From NCBI RefSeq assembly GCF_013302895.1, contig NZ_VJOK01000001.1, forward strand, positions 3,468,393 through 3,532,392: a stretch of DNA of 64,000 nucleotides. The letters run 5' to 3'. Made by a program: the position numbers and the translations under genes. How positions within the stretch are numbered: the stretch's first letter is position 1; each line of letters begins with the position of its first letter. Positions 27,581 to 35,241 of the stretch are shown here, one piece after another. The DNA is from Streptomyces albus subsp. chlorinus (GTDB lineage Bacteria > Actinomycetota > Actinomycetes > Streptomycetales > Streptomycetaceae). Under the pieces are notes generated by a model. That model saw only the letters and a program-made list of their open reading frames with translations. It searched no databases and was not told the DNA's origin.

Positions 27581-28798
27581 TACGTCTGCCTCATCATAGA
27601 AGGACGGCTGGACGTACCTTTCCTCGTCGGCCTGCTCCACGCTGGCGTATTCGATTTCGAGCTTTTCGAGCAGTTGGTCTCTCTGCTCGGGACGCAGGAC
27701 TGACGCAATTGCCCGCCCCAGCGCACGGGCGACTGGCGGCGGAAAAGCATTCCCCACCTGTCGGTACTTTGCCGTCTTCCCGCCCGCGAAACGCCAGTCC
27801 TTGGGGAAACTCTGCACAATTGCCGCTTGCTGGACGGTCAGCATCGGCCCAGTCAGGCGCAGGAAGTCACGAGCGAGGTCCGTTGTCTTCTCGGGTTCGT
27901 TAGCGACCCCCATCGCGTTTACACCGAAGTGCCGCCAACTGGCCTTGGCGCGATTAGGACCGAGGTCAGCGCCGCCATGCTTCTTCGAGCCCCCGACCAG
28001 GGTCGGTGCCACGCGTGCCCGAAGCTTCGCCTTTTTCTGCCACCGCCGGTACGCTTCGTTGATGTCAGCCTGGCGTTCCGGGAACCTCTTCCGGAGAACA
28101 TTGCGCCGCCGTAGCATTTCCGGCCTGAGCTCCTCATACAGATCAGCAGGCGGCTCTGACACCCCCAGAGGCCACGGGAATTTCTCAGTCCCCTTCATGA
28201 CGTCTTCCCGGACAGCGATGAGGATCGCCCTGGGCCTCAGCTGAGGCACCCCGTAATTCCGCGCTTCCAGCAGGCGCCAGCCACAGAAGACATATTTTTC
28301 GTCGCGCAGTTCCGAGATAATACCCGCACGGTAAGCGTCGAATTTTTTGTCCAGGATGCCGCGGACATTCTCGATAAGAACCGCCTTCGGACGAAGGGTT
28401 CTCACGAGATGGAGCATCTGCGGGAACAGGTCGCGGTCGTCATCCGCCCCGAGTTGCATGCCCGCCACGGAGAACGGAGGGCACGGAACACCTCCAGCAA
28501 GAAGGTCGAGTTCCCCCTCTACTAGGGGGCGCCCTTTCTCCTCCCGCGGGTTGCGCAGCGCAGCCATCACATGTCCGGGGCCGAACTCTTTCAAGTCTTC
28601 CTCGAGAACTTCGCAGCCAGCCCACTCCGGATCTTTGCGGACGTTCTCACGCAAGGTGGCGCAGGCGTACTTGTCGATCTCCACGAGAGCCAGGTGCCGG
28701 AAGCCGGCCTGGTGCAGTCCGATCGCCTGTCCGCCAGCCCCGGCGCAGATCTCGACCGAGGTCAGCGGCTCATGTGCACCGCGATCGCTCGCACTCAT
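27521..28798 (-). CDS. DNA (cytosine-5-)-methyltransferase
   Basis: A 425-residue C5 cytosine methyltransferase. Motif I is EICAGAGGQAIGLHQAGF (16-33), motif IV is GGVPCPPFS with catalytic Cys106, motif VI is ENVRG (143-147), motif VIII is QLRPR (186-190) and motif X is YRQVGNAFPPP (345-355). The target-recognition region lies at about 200-320 and includes a GGSKKHGGADLG stretch. It methylates an unknown sequence, and the paired Vsr supports 5-methylcytosine as product. GGGAGG precedes the start by about 10 bases. It lies 196 bases downstream of the helicase gene on the same strand, so it may share the operon or have its own promoter. No conventional restriction enzyme is adjacent. Confidence 0.93.
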   Translation of the reverse strand: MSASDRGAHEPLTSVEICAGAGGQAIGLHQAGFRHLALVEIDKYACATLRENVRKDPEWAGCEVLEEDLKEFGPGHVMAALRNPREEKGRPLVEGELDLLAGGVPCPPFSVAGMQLGADDDRDLFPQMLHLVRTLRPKAVLIENVRGILDKKFDAYRAGIISELRDEKYVFCGWRLLEARNYGVPQLRPRAILIAVREDVMKGTEKFPWPLGVSEPPADLYEELRPEMLRRRNVLRKRFPERQADINEAYRRWQKKAKLRARVAPTLVGGSKKHGGADLGPNRAKASWRHFGVNAMGVANEPEKTTDLARDFLRLTGPMLTVQQAAIVQSFPKDWRFAGGKTAKYRQVGNAFPPPVARALGRAIASVLRPEQRDQLLEKLEIEYASVEQADEERYVQPSFYDEADVSPVSTPALDHGEDLVGAGI

Positions 28799-28994
28799 CG
28801 GCGTGGTTCCTCCCAGCGTGACTCATACCAGGTGCCCAAGTTTCGCAGAAATCTCTGCTACCACCAGGAGCCAGAGCACATGATCGTGCTCGCCTTTACG
28901 TATGAAGTCTCGCAGCACGCCGGGGCGTCCCCGCCTCTGGGCTGCCGCCCGCACGGAGCGTATGCCCCGGCCGCGAGGGCGACAGCCCAGTCAG

Positions 28995-30830
28995 CTACCT
29001 CTTCCCGAGGTGCCTCAGCACCGCCCGCTCGTCAGCAGTATCCAGTCCGCCGACCCCGGCGGGGGCCTCCTGAAGATCCGCGAGCTGCCGCACCTCCGGA
29101 TCGTCCAGGACCTTTGACATGAACTCCAGCTTCTCCTGGAGCCGGACGTGCACTACTTCGTCGATGGTGTCCCGGGCGGCGATCACCGTGACCCGCGTCT
29201 CGGCATCATCCGCCAGACCAAGCCTGTGGATTCGGTCCAGGCTCTGCAGGTACCGCCCGGCCATGAAGTCGCGGTCAACGTAGACAGCGTCATGGCACAC
29301 CTGGTGCAGGCTGATCCCTTCGCCGAGGGTCGCCGGGTTGGAGACGAGAACCATGCAGTCGGAGTCGTTCCTGAACCGCCGGATCTCCTCTTCCCGGTCG
29401 GGCGTCCCGCCGAAAACCACCGCGCAGGGATAGCCCTCATCTTCCAGCAGCTTGGCCATGGAGGTGAGGCTGCGGACAAAAGTAGTCCATACAAGGGTCT
29501 TCCGCCCCTGGAAAGCATTCTCCTTCACGATGTCCCGCGCTGCCTTGTACTTCGGCGACAACTCGTAGTCAGGAAGATTCTTCAGCAGGTCGTACAGGGA
29601 ACCATCTTCCGGCACCTCCAGCGGCGGCAGCCGGTACTCGACCGGTTCATGCCTGCTGGCCCCCTCCAGCAGCAGAGCGGGACTGGTCGCCGCCATCAGC
29701 ATCCGCAGAGCCGACTTCCCCAGCTCCGCGAACTTGTCAGCAGATGCCTCTGCCCGGGCGGAGAGATCGCCAACCAAAGAGCGGTAAATCTCATCGTGCA
29801 GTGGGGGAAGCTCGACCGGCAGAAGCTGCGCTGTCACCGGCGGCAGCCCCAGCTCCTGCTTCGTTGTCCGGGTGAACAACGGCCGGAGGACCGAACTCGC
29901 GTGGGAGAGATCGCCGCCGGAAACCGCCTGGGTTACCACCCGCTGGCCGCGCCCCGGCCATACGAAGCCCAGCAGGTTCTCCAGGTCCTTCGCCCCGTTG
30001 GGCGCCGGTGTACCGGTCAGGATAAGCCGACGCCTGGCCAGCGGCCCCAGCGCCATGCACGCCGCACCGTAGGTCCCCTTGGCCCCGAGCTTCATCCGGT
30101 GGGCCTCATCGAGAATGAGCATCGCGGGCTCTTCCCTCAGCCAGGCCGCAAGATACGCGAGGTTCCGGTCGAGCCGCTCGTAGTTGGCGATCAGCACCTC
30201 GGCGTGCGGGTCCTGACCACTGTCCAGCTTGCAGTAGCGCAGGCCAGGAGAGAAGCAGATGCCCGACTCATAGATCCATGATTCGTACGCCGACTTCGGG
30301 CTGACGACGAGCAGTCTCCGGGCCTCTCCCTTCGCCCGCATAGCGCCGTACACGCCCAGAGCCGCCCTGGTCTTGCCGGCGCCCGGCACGCTGAAGTTTG
30401 CTCCGTGCTGGAGGGACAGGAGCTTGCTGATATCGCGCCGCTGGAATGTGGTCAGCGGCGCTGTCCACGCCGACCCGAGGAGATTGTCGAGCTCCTGGTC
30501 GGTCAGCAGGCTTTCCGCGTGCGCTTGGGGGGCACTGAGCTGTTTTTCCGCCGTCTCCGCATCCTGCAGACTGGAGAGGACCAGCGAACTGAGGTCCGGA
30601 TCCCACTGCACCGAGCCGGGAGCAGGCCAGCCTCCCAGCATGCTGAGGCCGGAAAGCAGATCTTCGAGATCGATGATCGCTGAGGTGGGGCCCAGTTGCC
30701 GGCCGGTCCGGAACCGGGCAACCAGCTTGACCAGATCAGAGCGGTACGCCTCCGAGGCTCGCAGTTCCGCCTTAGTGCGGCTCATGTCGAACCCCAGCCG
30801 CAACGAGGTCTCCGCCTCCGGGGAAGTCAC
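28995..30830 (-). CDS. SNF2-type DEAD/DEAH helicase
   Basis: A 611-residue SF2/SNF2-type ATPase. Walker A PGAGKT is at 149-154, DEAH at 241-244, the motif III-like TGTPAPN at 272-278, and the C-terminal arginine-finger motif LDRIHRLG at 531-538 (QxxRxxRxGQ type). Such proteins translocate on double-stranded DNA and often act in restriction and defence systems. The first 125 residues resemble no domain I know. GTG 30830 overlaps the stop of the ParB-like gene (GTGA) and has a strong GGAGGA site, so the two are translationally coupled. Its DNA is visibly less GC-rich than the core genes. Confidence 0.88.
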   Translation of the reverse strand: MTSPEAETSLRLGFDMSRTKAELRASEAYRSDLVKLVARFRTGRQLGPTSAIIDLEDLLSGLSMLGGWPAPGSVQWDPDLSSLVLSSLQDAETAEKQLSAPQAHAESLLTDQELDNLLGSAWTAPLTTFQRRDISKLLSLQHGANFSVPGAGKTRAALGVYGAMRAKGEARRLLVVSPKSAYESWIYESGICFSPGLRYCKLDSGQDPHAEVLIANYERLDRNLAYLAAWLREEPAMLILDEAHRMKLGAKGTYGAACMALGPLARRRLILTGTPAPNGAKDLENLLGFVWPGRGQRVVTQAVSGGDLSHASSVLRPLFTRTTKQELGLPPVTAQLLPVELPPLHDEIYRSLVGDLSARAEASADKFAELGKSALRMLMAATSPALLLEGASRHEPVEYRLPPLEVPEDGSLYDLLKNLPDYELSPKYKAARDIVKENAFQGRKTLVWTTFVRSLTSMAKLLEDEGYPCAVVFGGTPDREEEIRRFRNDSDCMVLVSNPATLGEGISLHQVCHDAVYVDRDFMAGRYLQSLDRIHRLGLADDAETRVTVIAARDTIDEVVHVRLQEKLEFMSKVLDDPEVRQLADLQEAPAGVGGLDTADERAVLRHLGKR

Positions 30831-32257
30831 TCGTCTTCCTCCTTCGCCGTCGCCGCCTTCAGCAGCCAGGAAACACCCGCACCCGGGTTGTCGTTGCCGC
30901 GGCTGACTTGCTCCGCCAACTGTCGTACCGCCACGCGGAACTCCTGAAGGGCCTCGTCGAAGTCGTCCACATCGAACGCCCGCGCCCCCTTGGCCTTCAC
31001 CACCTCGCTGGTGCACAGCTCAAGAGAGGCCGTGGCGTCCTTGAGCCGCTCCTGCGCCAGTCGCTTCTTCTTCTTGAGACGACCCGTCCGGCCAGCGTGG
31101 TCGATTGCCTGGTCGAACGCGTCCTTGGTCTCCGCCAGCGTGTCCTTGGCGCCACGCCTTACATCTTCATCAATCTCACGTGCGTGCACCTGGGCCGTCG
31201 TCCGCAGCACGGTTTCGGCAACGCTACGCGCCGTCTCGACCTTGTCCGGCGGGGCCGGCATAGAAACGTTCAGGCCAGGGATCACAGTCGGGCCAGAGGG
31301 AGTCTCTGAGGGCGCCGGAGCCAAGTGAGCAGGCAGTTCCCTGGCGAGGTAGTCATCGAAGAAGCCCTCGTCAATCCACCGGACGTCTGTTTTGGCGAAG
31401 CCGAGGAGCAAGGCGGCCACCCGGTACTCCTTGAGCACCTCAGCGTCATCGGGGTTGGTCTTCGCCAGACTGACGTAGTCTCGATGAAGCTCCCTCAGTC
31501 GTTCCTGCATCCCCTCAAAGTCAACGAGCCGCAGAGAAACGCCCTCCGACTCACTGCGCTCGATCTGGTCCCGGATGAGCTGCAGAATCCATACATTCTG
31601 ATCGACGGTCTTCGTCGCGCACCGAAACTCCTTGGCGATCGCCTCGCGGGAGATACCAAGCCTGATCCGTTCATCGATGGCGAGCAGCCTGTTGATGTAC
31701 GAGTACTCGCGGCGGCTGTCGTTCCGGAGCTGGAGCGACAGCTCGACCGCGGTGATGTCCGCCCAGGTGAAGGAGGCCGGCAGCACTCCTACGCGCATGC
31801 TCGGGACGCCGAGTTCCCGCAGCGCGGCAGCACGCGTGTTGCCGTTGACTAGGATTCCGTGGTGGGTAACAAGCCCCGGCTCGTTCTGGCCGTACTGGCG
31901 CAGGTCCTCCTTCAGTTTGTCGAAGTCCGGGTCCCTCTTGGTCGGATTGGTCGGCATGGCCTTCAACAGGGAGCCCAAGTAGTCCTGACTCTCCCCGAGC
32001 CACGGTTGAACCTTAAGGGTCTTCTCCCGCTCGCGGTCATGGCTGCACTGCGCCCGGATACGGTGAGTGGCGGGGTTGTAGAGCAGCTCATCCAGCGGTA
32101 GGTCAATGACATCGACGTGTAGCGCCTGCCCGTTCCAGTCGACAGTCACCGTCTCGCGCGTCCCGCCCCCGCTCCTGGCTTCGTCCAGGCGCAGCTTCAG
32201 CAGCCCCTCGAACTTTTCGCTGCGCGGAGGCAGCGGAAACTCCGGCTCCGTAGTCAT
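30827..32257 (-). CDS. ParB/Srx-superfamily protein
   Basis: A 476-residue protein with a ParB-type N-terminal domain: a DLPLDELLYNPATHR segment at 52-66 and the box II-like loop ILVNGNTRAAALRELG at 135-150. A helix-turn-helix (GISREAIAKEFRCATKTVDQ) lies at 201-220, and a charged, coiled-coil-prone region at about 370-440. ParB domains bind CTP or act as nuclease/partition-like clamps. Here there is no parA, so a chromosome-segregation role is unlikely; coupling to the SNF2 helicase suggests a DNA-sensing or loading subunit. It starts six bases after the upstream gene ends, with AGGAAGG upstream. Specific function unknown. Confidence 0.8.
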   Translation of the reverse strand: MTTEPEFPLPPRSEKFEGLLKLRLDEARSGGGTRETVTVDWNGQALHVDVIDLPLDELLYNPATHRIRAQCSHDREREKTLKVQPWLGESQDYLGSLLKAMPTNPTKRDPDFDKLKEDLRQYGQNEPGLVTHHGILVNGNTRAAALRELGVPSMRVGVLPASFTWADITAVELSLQLRNDSRREYSYINRLLAIDERIRLGISREAIAKEFRCATKTVDQNVWILQLIRDQIERSESEGVSLRLVDFEGMQERLRELHRDYVSLAKTNPDDAEVLKEYRVAALLLGFAKTDVRWIDEGFFDDYLARELPAHLAPAPSETPSGPTVIPGLNVSMPAPPDKVETARSVAETVLRTTAQVHAREIDEDVRRGAKDTLAETKDAFDQAIDHAGRTGRLKKKKRLAQERLKDATASLELCTSEVVKAKGARAFDVDDFDEALQEFRVAVRQLAEQVSRGNDNPGAGVSWLLKAATAKEEDE

Positions 32258-32263
32258 CCTGGC

Positions 32264-32962
32264 TCAGCCTTCCTGTCCGCTCTCGTCGTTCACCGCAGCC
32301 GCCAGTACCGCCCGCGACTCCTCCGGCAACGTGCGGTAGTGCCCCCACAGGCGCTCCAGGGTGCTGCGCTCCCGCCGGTCGGCCTTGATCCAGGCTGCCA
32401 GTGCCTGCCGTTCGATACCGGAGAGCGCCTTGATCTCGCTCAGCAGCGCGGGAACGTCTTCTTCACGGGCCCGTCCGCCGACCCGGCACTTGTTGCACTC
32501 GGTCACCAACTGAGTCTCAATGCTTCCGTCAGGGAGCCGCACCTTCCGGCGGGCAATGTCCAGCTGAGCGGCAGAGCCCCCATCGCCGTAGCTCTCCCCG
32601 GAACCAATTCCACAGGAACGGCACAGGAAGTTGTCCTGCTGCATCGTCCTGGTGCGCTGGGAAGCCGTAAGATTGCTCTTCGCCTTAGCCTTCGCCTGGC
32701 CCGGAATCCAGACCTCGAGCCCCTTCTTCACGTAACGCTGCTCATCCAGCTCGAGGGTCGGGTCCTCGCGCCGGGTGTCAATCTGCCACCCCCGGTCCCG
32801 AAGGTCACGAATACGGCGGTCGATCTGAGAGACACCCTCAAACGCCTCCCGAAGCTTGGACTTGGTGAAGACGTTCCCCTCCCCTACCTCTGTCTCCAGC
32901 CACAGGGCTGCCCGGATCATGGTTCCGTGCTTCGATGCGTCCCGCCAGTCAGGAAGCGGCAT
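32264..32962 (-). CDS. Winged-helix/zinc-ribbon (HNH-like) protein
   Basis: A 232-residue protein, first gene of the island operon. Residues 8-88 look like a winged helix (KHGTMIRAALWLETEVGEGN, then IDRRIRDLRDRGWQI). Residues 110-165 form a zinc ribbon with C114-x2-C117 and C156-x2-C159, the frame on which HNH nucleases are built. The usual Asp-His of the HNH active site is not visible: the corresponding stretch reads QLDIARRK. It may therefore be a target-reading subunit rather than a nuclease. ATG 32962 was chosen because GGAGAG stands six bases upstream. Close relatives are, to my memory, annotated HNH endonuclease in streptomycetes. Confidence 0.65.
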   Translation of the reverse strand: MPLPDWRDASKHGTMIRAALWLETEVGEGNVFTKSKLREAFEGVSQIDRRIRDLRDRGWQIDTRREDPTLELDEQRYVKKGLEVWIPGQAKAKAKSNLTASQRTRTMQQDNFLCRSCGIGSGESYGDGGSAAQLDIARRKVRLPDGSIETQLVTECNKCRVGGRAREEDVPALLSEIKALSGIERQALAAWIKADRRERSTLERLWGHYRTLPEESRAVLAAAVNDESGQEG

Positions 32963-33108
32963 CCACAACTCTCCAATCGTGCGCGCAGACGACAGAGCCG
33001 GCCCCCTCGGACAGGAAGCCGTTCTGGGGCCGTAAGCCACCGGCTCGGCGAGCAGTTCTACCTGAATACCCGAGAGGAAGTCCAGGGAAATTCACCAGGG
33101 GATCAATC

Positions 33109-33187
33109 TTTCCTGTTCCTCGGGAATGTTTCCTGTTTCCGAGGTGAGTCTTTCCCGCCGAGTCAAACTTTCCTGTTTCCTCGGAAG
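33109..33187. repeat. Iterated ~20-bp direct repeats in island promoter
   Basis: TTTCCTGTTCCTCGGGAA (33109), TTTCCTGTTTCCGAGG (33129), a weak copy TTTCCCGCCGAG (33151) and TTTCCTGTTTCCTCGGAAG (33169) are spaced about 20 bases apart, two helical turns. They lie in the divergent gap between the island operon and its HTH regulator, so they are likely operator sites. The third strong copy contains the small inverted repeat TTCCtcGGAA. Confidence 0.7.
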
Positions 33188-33347
33188 TTCGAAGGCGTAG
33201 ATAAAAATCTCGCCGTCTGATAGCTATGAGGGTTCACTGGTGAGGCGCAGCAGGAACGAGCTGGACAAAGGCGGTATTTCGCGACTTGTGGACACACGTA
33301 ACCGCTCAGAGTTCTTGCCGTCACTGGCTTAAGGAGGCAGGCACAGC

Positions 33348-34052
33348 ATGCGCAGAAGGGGACAACGGCTTCCTGTCCGCCCCGAGGCCACCGAGCAGGT
33401 GCGCCTCTTCCTGACCGAACTCCGCGCGCTGGCTGACGCGTCAGGGCTCTCAGACGGCGCTCTCGCCCGCGAACTCGGCATCCAGGCACCGCAGTTCTCC
33501 AAGCTGCTATCTGGTGCCGCGATGCTCTACCGCCACACCAAAGCTCTGCATGCCGTCTCCGCCCGTCTCGCGGACCAAGAGGTGATCAGCCTCGACCTGC
33601 TCCTTCACCTGCATGACGAGGCCGTCTTCAGCTCCCCGGAGCGCTACAAGAAAGAGTTCCGGCGTGCCAAGGCCCGGCAGCGGCTGAAAGACGATGAGTC
33701 TCCACTGCCGGTCCCCACCGAGAGGGGGGACCGGCGGGTGCGCACTCAGGCCGAACGCTTCCTGCTGGCCCTCCTGGAAGATAAGGGAGCGGGCAGCAGG
33801 ACCACTCTCGACGTCCTCAATGCCGGGGCAGACGTTCTCGGACCGCCTGAGGTGGCAACAGTCCTCGCTGGCCTTCGGCACCGTGGAGAAAGTGCCCTGG
33901 CTGATGACTTCGCTCAGATCTGTGGGCGCGAGCAGGATCGTCCCAGTGTGATCCACGCAGCCCGCGACCTCATCGACCCCCACGGCATGGCGAACCTGGC
34001 GGCCAGACTGCTAACGGCGTCAATGTCGTCAGGGCTTGCCGACGACACGTAG
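33348..34052 (+). CDS. HTH (XRE-like) regulator of the island
   Basis: A 234-residue protein with an XRE-like helix-turn-helix at about residues 35-60 (SDGALARELGIQAPQFSKLL), followed by helical segments rich in Arg/Lys and a C-terminal helical domain with no family I recognise. It is transcribed away from the four-gene operon across a gap carrying iterated repeats, the usual arrangement of a controller protein. GGAGG lies about 10 bases before the ATG. It may act as a C-protein-like timer or as a repressor. The DNA is less GC-rich than the flanks. It ends at a strong hairpin shared with the next gene. Confidence 0.75.
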   Translation: MRRRGQRLPVRPEATEQVRLFLTELRALADASGLSDGALARELGIQAPQFSKLLSGAAMLYRHTKALHAVSARLADQEVISLDLLLHLHDEAVFSSPERYKKEFRRAKARQRLKDDESPLPVPTERGDRRVRTQAERFLLALLEDKGAGSRTTLDVLNAGADVLGPPEVATVLAGLRHRGESALADDFAQICGREQDRPSVIHAARDLIDPHGMANLAARLLTASMSSGLADDT

Positions 34053-34114
34053 TGATGGCCAGGTGTCTTCCACCGGCGAGGGACTCAACGCGGCATATCG
34101 CGGTGATGGCGAGT

Positions 34115-34181
34115 GGGACGGCTCGGCACCGGGCACAGTGCACTGGCTGCCGCAGTGTCCGTGCCGACGCCGAGCCGTCCC
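34115..34181. terminator. Long hairpin between convergent genes
   Basis: A perfect 13-bp stem GGGACGGCTCGGC (34115-34127) / GCCGAGCCGTCCC (34169-34181), extended inside by partly paired GGCACAGTG / CAGTGTCCGTGCC. It separates the HTH gene from the convergent reductase and probably ends both transcripts. It also marks the right edge of the island. Confidence 0.75.
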
Positions 34182-34190
34182 GGGGCGGGA

Positions 34191-35146
34191 TCACGCCGAG
34201 GCGTCCGTGAGCATGCGGAGTTCGTCTTCGGTGAGGTGCAGGTCGGCCACGGCCATCAGGGCCGGGAGTTGTTCCACGGTGCGGGCGCTCGCGATGGGGG
34301 CGGCGACGGTGGGGCGGGAGGCGAGCCAGGCGAGGGCGACGGTGGCCTCGGAGACCTGGTGGGCGTCGGCGACCGTGGTGAGGGCCGCCAGGACGCGCTG
34401 GCCGCGCTCGGTGGCCAGATGCTGGGCGGCCGACCCGGCGCGGGCGCCCTCCGGCGCCGGCTCGCCCGGCCGGTACTTGCCGGTGAGGAAGCCGGACGCC
34501 AGCGCGTAGTACGGCAGCACGGCGAGGGATTCCCGCTCTGCCAGCTCCCGCAGCTCTCCCTCGTACGTGTCGCGCGAGACGAGGTGTAGTGCGGCTGGAG
34601 GGCGACGTACCGGGCGAGGCCCTCGCGGTCGCTGAAGGCGAGGGAGGCCGCCAGGCGCTCCGGAGAGATGTTCGAGGCCCCGATCTCCCGGACCTTGCCC
34701 TCCTTCACCAGTTCGTCCAGCGCGCCGATGATCTCGGAGACGTCGCGCGACTCGTCGTCGAAGTGGGTGTAGTACAGGTCGATCCGGTCGGTCTGGAGGC
34801 GGCGCAGCGAGTCCTCGCAGGCGGCCTTGATGGTGGCCGGTGCCAATCCCATGTGGTCGGGGTGACGGGCGACCTTGGTGGCCAGGACGACGCTGTCGCG
34901 GACAGCGGGGCCCCGTGCGGCGAACCACTCGCCGATGAGGGTCTCGGACTCGCCGCCGACGTTGCCCTCCACCCACGCCGAGTAGGAGTCGGCCGTGTCG
35001 ACGGCGTTGCCGCCGCCGTCCGTGTACGCGTCCAGCACGGCGAAGGAGGCGGTCCGGTCGGCCGTCCAGCCGAAGACGTTCCCGCCCAGTACGAGCGGCG
35101 AGACGGACAACCGGCCGATCTTTTTGCTGACGTCATTCCTCTGCAT
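34191..35146 (-). pseudogene. Aldo/keto reductase, frameshifted
   Basis: An NADPH-dependent aldo/keto reductase of about 318 residues when both frames are joined. The N-terminal part carries GRLSVSPLVLGGNVFGW, VDTADSYSAW (catalytic Asp-x3-Tyr) and a catalytic Lys in VLATKVARH. The C-terminal part carries VSRDTYEGELRELAERE and a Ser-Ala-Arg cofactor motif. The frames meet at about 34585: after the sequence encoding QPHY the coding strand reads ACACCTCGTCTCG where the family's N-L-V-S needs one more A. A single-base deletion, or a sequencing error, is the simplest reading. The start has TACGGT six bases upstream, as in leaderless genes. Confidence 0.85.
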
Positions 35147-35241
35147 GCCGCGACCGTAACGCGGCCGGCGCCCGCCCCAGGGGAGGCGGGGTCCACAAGT
35201 GCTGCGCCCAGCGCGCCACCGCACCCGCCTGCGCCGTCACC

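Noticed and set aside
27113..34052. DISARM, BREX, Dnd or Pgl system
   Set aside because: Only a C5 methyltransferase and an SNF2 protein are shared in a general sense; the defining partners (DUF1998 protein, PLD protein, PglX/PglZ, DndCDE) are absent.
27067..34190. Attachment-site direct repeats or an integrase for the island
   Set aside because: The two edges share no convincing direct repeat, and no integrase or transposase gene lies in the window.
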